Assembly (NCBI GenBank): GCA_024276675.1
Contig: JAJRWT010000008.1
Coordinates: 42,050-106,049, forward strand
Direction of reading: 5' to 3'
Origin: Myxococcota bacterium
GTDB taxonomy: Bacteria > Myxococcota_A > UBA796 > JAFGLY01
DNA length: 64,000 bases
Numbering within the stretch: the first letter of the stretch is position 1; every line of letters begins with the position of its first letter. The notes beneath the pieces are model-generated. The model worked only from the letters and a program-made list of their open reading frames with translations, did not search any database and was not told the DNA's origin. This document shows, one piece after another, positions 61,265-64,000 of the stretch. The position numbers and the translations under genes were made by a program.

Positions 61265-62329
61265 ATGGACCTTGATGAAAGTGAGATCACTGACTTGGCG
61301 CGTTTTTTTTCCCGGCGTTTTCCAGGCTACGAGCAGCGCTCCTATATCGCCGGCCAGGCTGGCCTGGCTTCCGGCGCACAACTCGCCGGTGATCCCCGCG
61401 ATGTCTGGAAAGACATCATTCGCACGGCGCTGGAAGCGGAGAACCTGCCGGAACTGGCGCGCATAGCAGCCCAGCAGCGCCCGGCGGACGAAAACCTCCG
61501 CCACCTTGTGAAGGCCCTGGAGTCGGGCCGCCTGGGCCTGTCCGGTCGCCTGAGGTTGCTTCTGGGGCTGTCGCTCCTGGTGTCGCTGGTGGTGCTCCTG
61601 TTCTTCGTCCTGGGAAGGCGCTCCCACGTCTCCACTGGCACCCCGGCACCCGCGGCGGATTCGCCGCCCGCCGTGGCACGGGCAAATCCAGGAGCCTCCG
61701 TTGAGTTCCCCGCCACCGCCCCCTCCGGGGAGGAAGCGCCCGCAGCCCCGGAGCCGCTGCCAGCGGAGCAGCCCTCAGGCCCGGCACCCGCCACCGCCCC
61801 CTCAGAAGAAGCGCCCGCAGCCCTGGAGCCGCCGCCCGCGGGCCAGCCTCCAGGCTCCACCGGGTCCATGCTGGCAAAGGCCGAGTCCCCCCATGAAGAT
61901 CCTTCTCCGTCAGCCATGTCAAGCGAGCCCCCCGCCAGCCATGACCCGGCCGTGGCTGCCTCCAACACGGTGGGGCAGGGGACCGAAGCCTCCGAACCCG
62001 CCCTCCCCCCGGCACAGGCGATGCCCCGCCCCGACGCCACCGGAGGGGAACTCGTGGAAGGCAGGTGCGGCGGCAGGCGTGGCCAACTCATCGGCTACTG
62101 GTACGCGGGCTCCACGGCGCCATGGGGGCCCGGCGATACCTATACCGTCTGGGGCGGCGCCAACGTGCGAAAGATGTTTCCAGCTCGCGAAAACCACTGG
62201 AACACCAGGAGCGAGTTGATCTGCACCCTGAAGAACGGCGACAAGGTCCTGGTACGCGACGCCCCGATAGCCGTCGATGGCGGTGCCTACTGGGTCCCCC
62301 TGTACGCGGGGGATCTACTCACCCCATAG
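61265..62329 (+). CDS. EAD1-like domain, single-pass membrane protein
   Basis: This is a 354-residue protein. The first 85 residues (GDPRDVWKDIIRTALEAENL then LARIAAQQRPADENLRHL) fit the pattern of effector-associated domain 1, a small death-like adaptor used in bacterial conflict and signalling systems to recruit partners by homotypic contact. A transmembrane helix follows at about 97-117. A long Pro/Ala/Glu-rich linker contains two imperfect ~26-residue repeats. The C-terminal ~70 residues are SH3-like (GQLIGYWYAGS, GDKVLVRDAPIAVDGGAY). The EAD1 match is by eye, so treat it as tentative. Confidence 0.68.
   Translation: MDLDESEITDLARFFSRRFPGYEQRSYIAGQAGLASGAQLAGDPRDVWKDIIRTALEAENLPELARIAAQQRPADENLRHLVKALESGRLGLSGRLRLLLGLSLLVSLVVLLFFVLGRRSHVSTGTPAPAADSPPAVARANPGASVEFPATAPSGEEAPAAPEPLPAEQPSGPAPATAPSEEAPAALEPPPAGQPPGSTGSMLAKAESPHEDPSPSAMSSEPPASHDPAVAASNTVGQGTEASEPALPPAQAMPRPDATGGELVEGRCGGRRGQLIGYWYAGSTAPWGPGDTYTVWGGANVRKMFPARENHWNTRSELICTLKNGDKVLVRDAPIAVDGGAYWVPLYAGDLLTP
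61710..61865 (+). repeat. Imperfect ~78-bp tandem duplication in the linker
   Basis: Two copies start CCGCCACCGCCCCCTC at 61710 and 61788. They encode related Ala/Pro/Glu-rich stretches (EEAPAAPEPLPAEQP and EEAPAALEPPPAGQP). This is an in-frame spacer expansion. Confidence 0.55.
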
Positions 62330-62410
62330 CTCCCAGGACCCGTCGGGAAAGAGGCTGCACGAAACAGCCGGCTCGGGCCCTGGCACTCCGCAGCGGGCCG
62401 TGGAGGTTGT

Positions 62411-63784
62411 TCATTGGACGTAGCCCAGGGCGCGGAGGCGGTCCATGATCTGTGGGTCGACGTCTCCCGGAAGGTCTTCCAGCGGATGGGGAATTACCTG
62501 CGTTCCCTCGCCCATGGCGTCGTCCAGCAGAGCGGACAGTTCCTGGCGGAGCGCCGGTAGCTGGGCATGGAGGTCGTGCTGTTCAGCGGGATCGTCTGCA
62601 AGGTTGAAGAGCATGGAGGCGGAGCCCTGGATGTTGTTGTCGCGGATGAGCTTGTGATCGTTCAACGTGACGGACTGCAGGTTGCTGCCGAAGGCCATAC
62701 TTTCAGCAAAGGCGGGGCGTTCCTGCCAGGGTTCGCCCCGCAGCAATGGGAGGAGCGATTCTCCAGAGAGCGTGGGGGGAGCCTCGATGCCAAGGCAGGC
62801 CAGGATGGTGGGCACCACGTCCAGGAAGGAAACCCGCTGCCGGATCCGGCGCGCATGGTTTTCCATGCCAGGGATGCGAATCATGAGCACCACGCGGATG
62901 AGTTCCTGGTAGAGGGTGTGGGAGTGGAGCACGGAACCGTGGTCCCAGAACTCTTCTCCGTGATCGGAGAATACCACCACCATGGTGTCGTCCAGCATCC
63001 CGTTGTCAAGGAGGTACCGGAACAGGATCCCCAGGTGATGGTCCACGAGGGCGATGGAGCCATCGTACAGGGAGCGGATCTTCCGCTTGTCTTCGCTGCT
63101 GAGCTTCACCTCGCCCGTGAAGTCGGCCCAGCGGAAGATACGCCGGATCTTCCGCATGACGGGTATGGTGTCCGAGCCCTTGATACTGCCCTGGTAGTCG
63201 GGGTAGAAGAGATCGTCGTATGGGGGAGGAGGATCGTAGGGCAGGTGAATGTCGTAGGTGTGCAGGAAGAGGTAGAAGGGCTGGTTCGAGTCGCGGTTGG
63301 CGTCCAGCCACGCCAGTGCAGCAGGCAGACTTTCGGCGATGCCCTCGTTGCGGAAGTCGAAGGTCCGGAATCCCCTGGCGAAGCCAAAGCGGGGGGACAG
63401 GGGCCCGCCGTCGGTGAACGCGGCGTTCAGGTATCCGTTGCGGGCCAGGATCCCCGCCAGGGTGGGGGCCCGTTCGTTGTTGGCGGCCACCGAAGCCAAG
63501 GATGACTGGAACAGAGCCTTGTGGGATCTTATGGTCTCGTTGGCCAGACTGGTGGCGTTGCTGAACAGGAATGAATCCCCGGCCCAGGTATCCAGGTTCG
63601 GCGAAGTGGACGGTCCATACCCGTAGCCGCCCAGGTGGTCCGCCCGGAGCGTGTCCAGGGAAACCATGATGAGATTGCGGGCGAGCGCGGTGTTTTCCCG
63701 GCCTTGCGGTTGCCGTTCCCACCAACTGTCACAGCCCGGAAACAGCAGGATGGCCAGCAGGCAAAAGAATGGGAACGCTGGCAT
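62411..63784 (-). CDS. Sulfatase-fold lipoprotein lacking the formylglycine motif
   Basis: This 457-residue alkaline-phosphatase-superfamily protein starts at the ATG at 63784 with lipobox LFPGC (Cys18). Metal-site motifs are present: MVSLDTLRADHLGGYG near 40-55, HTYDIHLPYDPPPPY, and VVVFSDHGEEFWDHG. At the nucleophile position true sulfatases have C/S-x-P-S-R; here the aligned segment is T84-I-R-S-H, so formylglycine cannot form. Related proteins use Thr or Ser directly and may be phospho- or phosphonate hydrolases. It is an envelope protein whose substrate is unknown. No gene is visible between it and the window end. Confidence 0.85.
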   Translation of the reverse strand: MPAFPFFCLLAILLFPGCDSWWERQPQGRENTALARNLIMVSLDTLRADHLGGYGYGPSTSPNLDTWAGDSFLFSNATSLANETIRSHKALFQSSLASVAANNERAPTLAGILARNGYLNAAFTDGGPLSPRFGFARGFRTFDFRNEGIAESLPAALAWLDANRDSNQPFYLFLHTYDIHLPYDPPPPYDDLFYPDYQGSIKGSDTIPVMRKIRRIFRWADFTGEVKLSSEDKRKIRSLYDGSIALVDHHLGILFRYLLDNGMLDDTMVVVFSDHGEEFWDHGSVLHSHTLYQELIRVVLMIRIPGMENHARRIRQRVSFLDVVPTILACLGIEAPPTLSGESLLPLLRGEPWQERPAFAESMAFGSNLQSVTLNDHKLIRDNNIQGSASMLFNLADDPAEQHDLHAQLPALRQELSALLDDAMGEGTQVIPHPLEDLPGDVDPQIMDRLRALGYVQ

Positions 63785-64000
63785 CAGATGGTCCGCCCTC
63801 CTGGAAATACCGCGACAGCCATCTTGGCACGGTCTGTTGTTTTCATGGCTTTCCTTGGTAGTTCCCATCCGGAAACTGCTCCCATCGCAGGAGCGGCCCA
63901 TTCCTTCGCCAGGCACGCCCGGGCAACCACTTGAAATAGCGATGCTATTCCGGCGGGTTGCCCGAACGCACCTGGCTCGAAAGCGACTCGCTCCTGCTCG

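Overview
The window is high-GC DNA from a Gram-negative chromosome. It encodes an outer-membrane secretin, many lipoproteins, type IV pilus genes, large TPR proteins and a eukaryotic-type Ser/Thr kinase. Asp/Thr-Gly-rich secreted linkers, frequent GTG/TTG starts and pervasive ATGA/GTGA stop-start overlaps also stand out. Together these suggest a member of the former Deltaproteobacteria, most likely Myxococcota-like. That is inference; there is no rRNA in the window to settle it.

Layout. (1) 1-8.9 kb, plus strand: an NtrC-type sigma-54 response regulator, a TPR lipoprotein resembling PilF/Tgl pilotins, then a minor-pilin operon (FimT/GspH-like, PilV-, PilW-, PilX-like) ending in a 1074-residue PilY1. 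(2) 9.0-12.2 kb, minus strand: a giant membrane protein with a degenerate spermidine-synthase-like domain and TPRs. (3) 12.8-22.9 kb, plus: pilM-N-O-P-Q, aroB, a small lipoprotein-like gene, a small unknown gene, aroQ and a TPR protein. (4) 23.0-26.5 kb, minus: the glycolytic operon gap-pgk-tpiA followed by secG. (5) 26.8-30.4 kb: an FAD-dependent dehydrogenase, a lipoprotein, a pseudouridine synthase, and the tRNA-fMet and tRNA-Gly genes with readable promoters. (6) 30.4-36.8 kb, minus: a three-gene glycan operon (GT2, hexapeptide-repeat protein, polytopic GT-C-like protein) and two surface lipoproteins. (7) 37.0-41.8 kb: LD-carboxypeptidase, a Ser/Thr kinase fused to PEGA and FGE-like domains, and a lipoprotein. 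(8) 42.1-47.5 kb, plus: a four-gene, fully overlapping operon of an unknown protein, two different BREX-type (DUF2791-like) P-loop ATPases and an Lhr/BrxHI-like DExH helicase. This is the best candidate for an undescribed system. (9) 47.7-50.5 kb: multihaem c-type cytochromes (4, 7 and 2 CXXCH motifs) around a predicted outer-membrane beta-barrel. (10) 50.6-58.7 kb: a PH-like/TM protein, a CPBP protease, and a modE-modA-modB-modC operon with a clear ModE operator shared with a divergent membrane spermidine-synthase-like gene. (11) 58.8-63.8 kb: a two-lobed aspartic protease with TPRs, an EAD1-like membrane protein, and a sulfatase-fold lipoprotein lacking the formylglycine motif.

The pilus genes form two complementary blocks, minor pilins plus PilY1 tip and the PilMNOPQ alignment/secretin complex, separated by an unrelated minus-strand gene. 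The shikimate genes aroB and aroQ ride behind pilQ, echoing the pilMNOPQ-aroKB order known in gammaproteobacteria. I saw no insertion sequence, CRISPR array, phage gene or rRNA.
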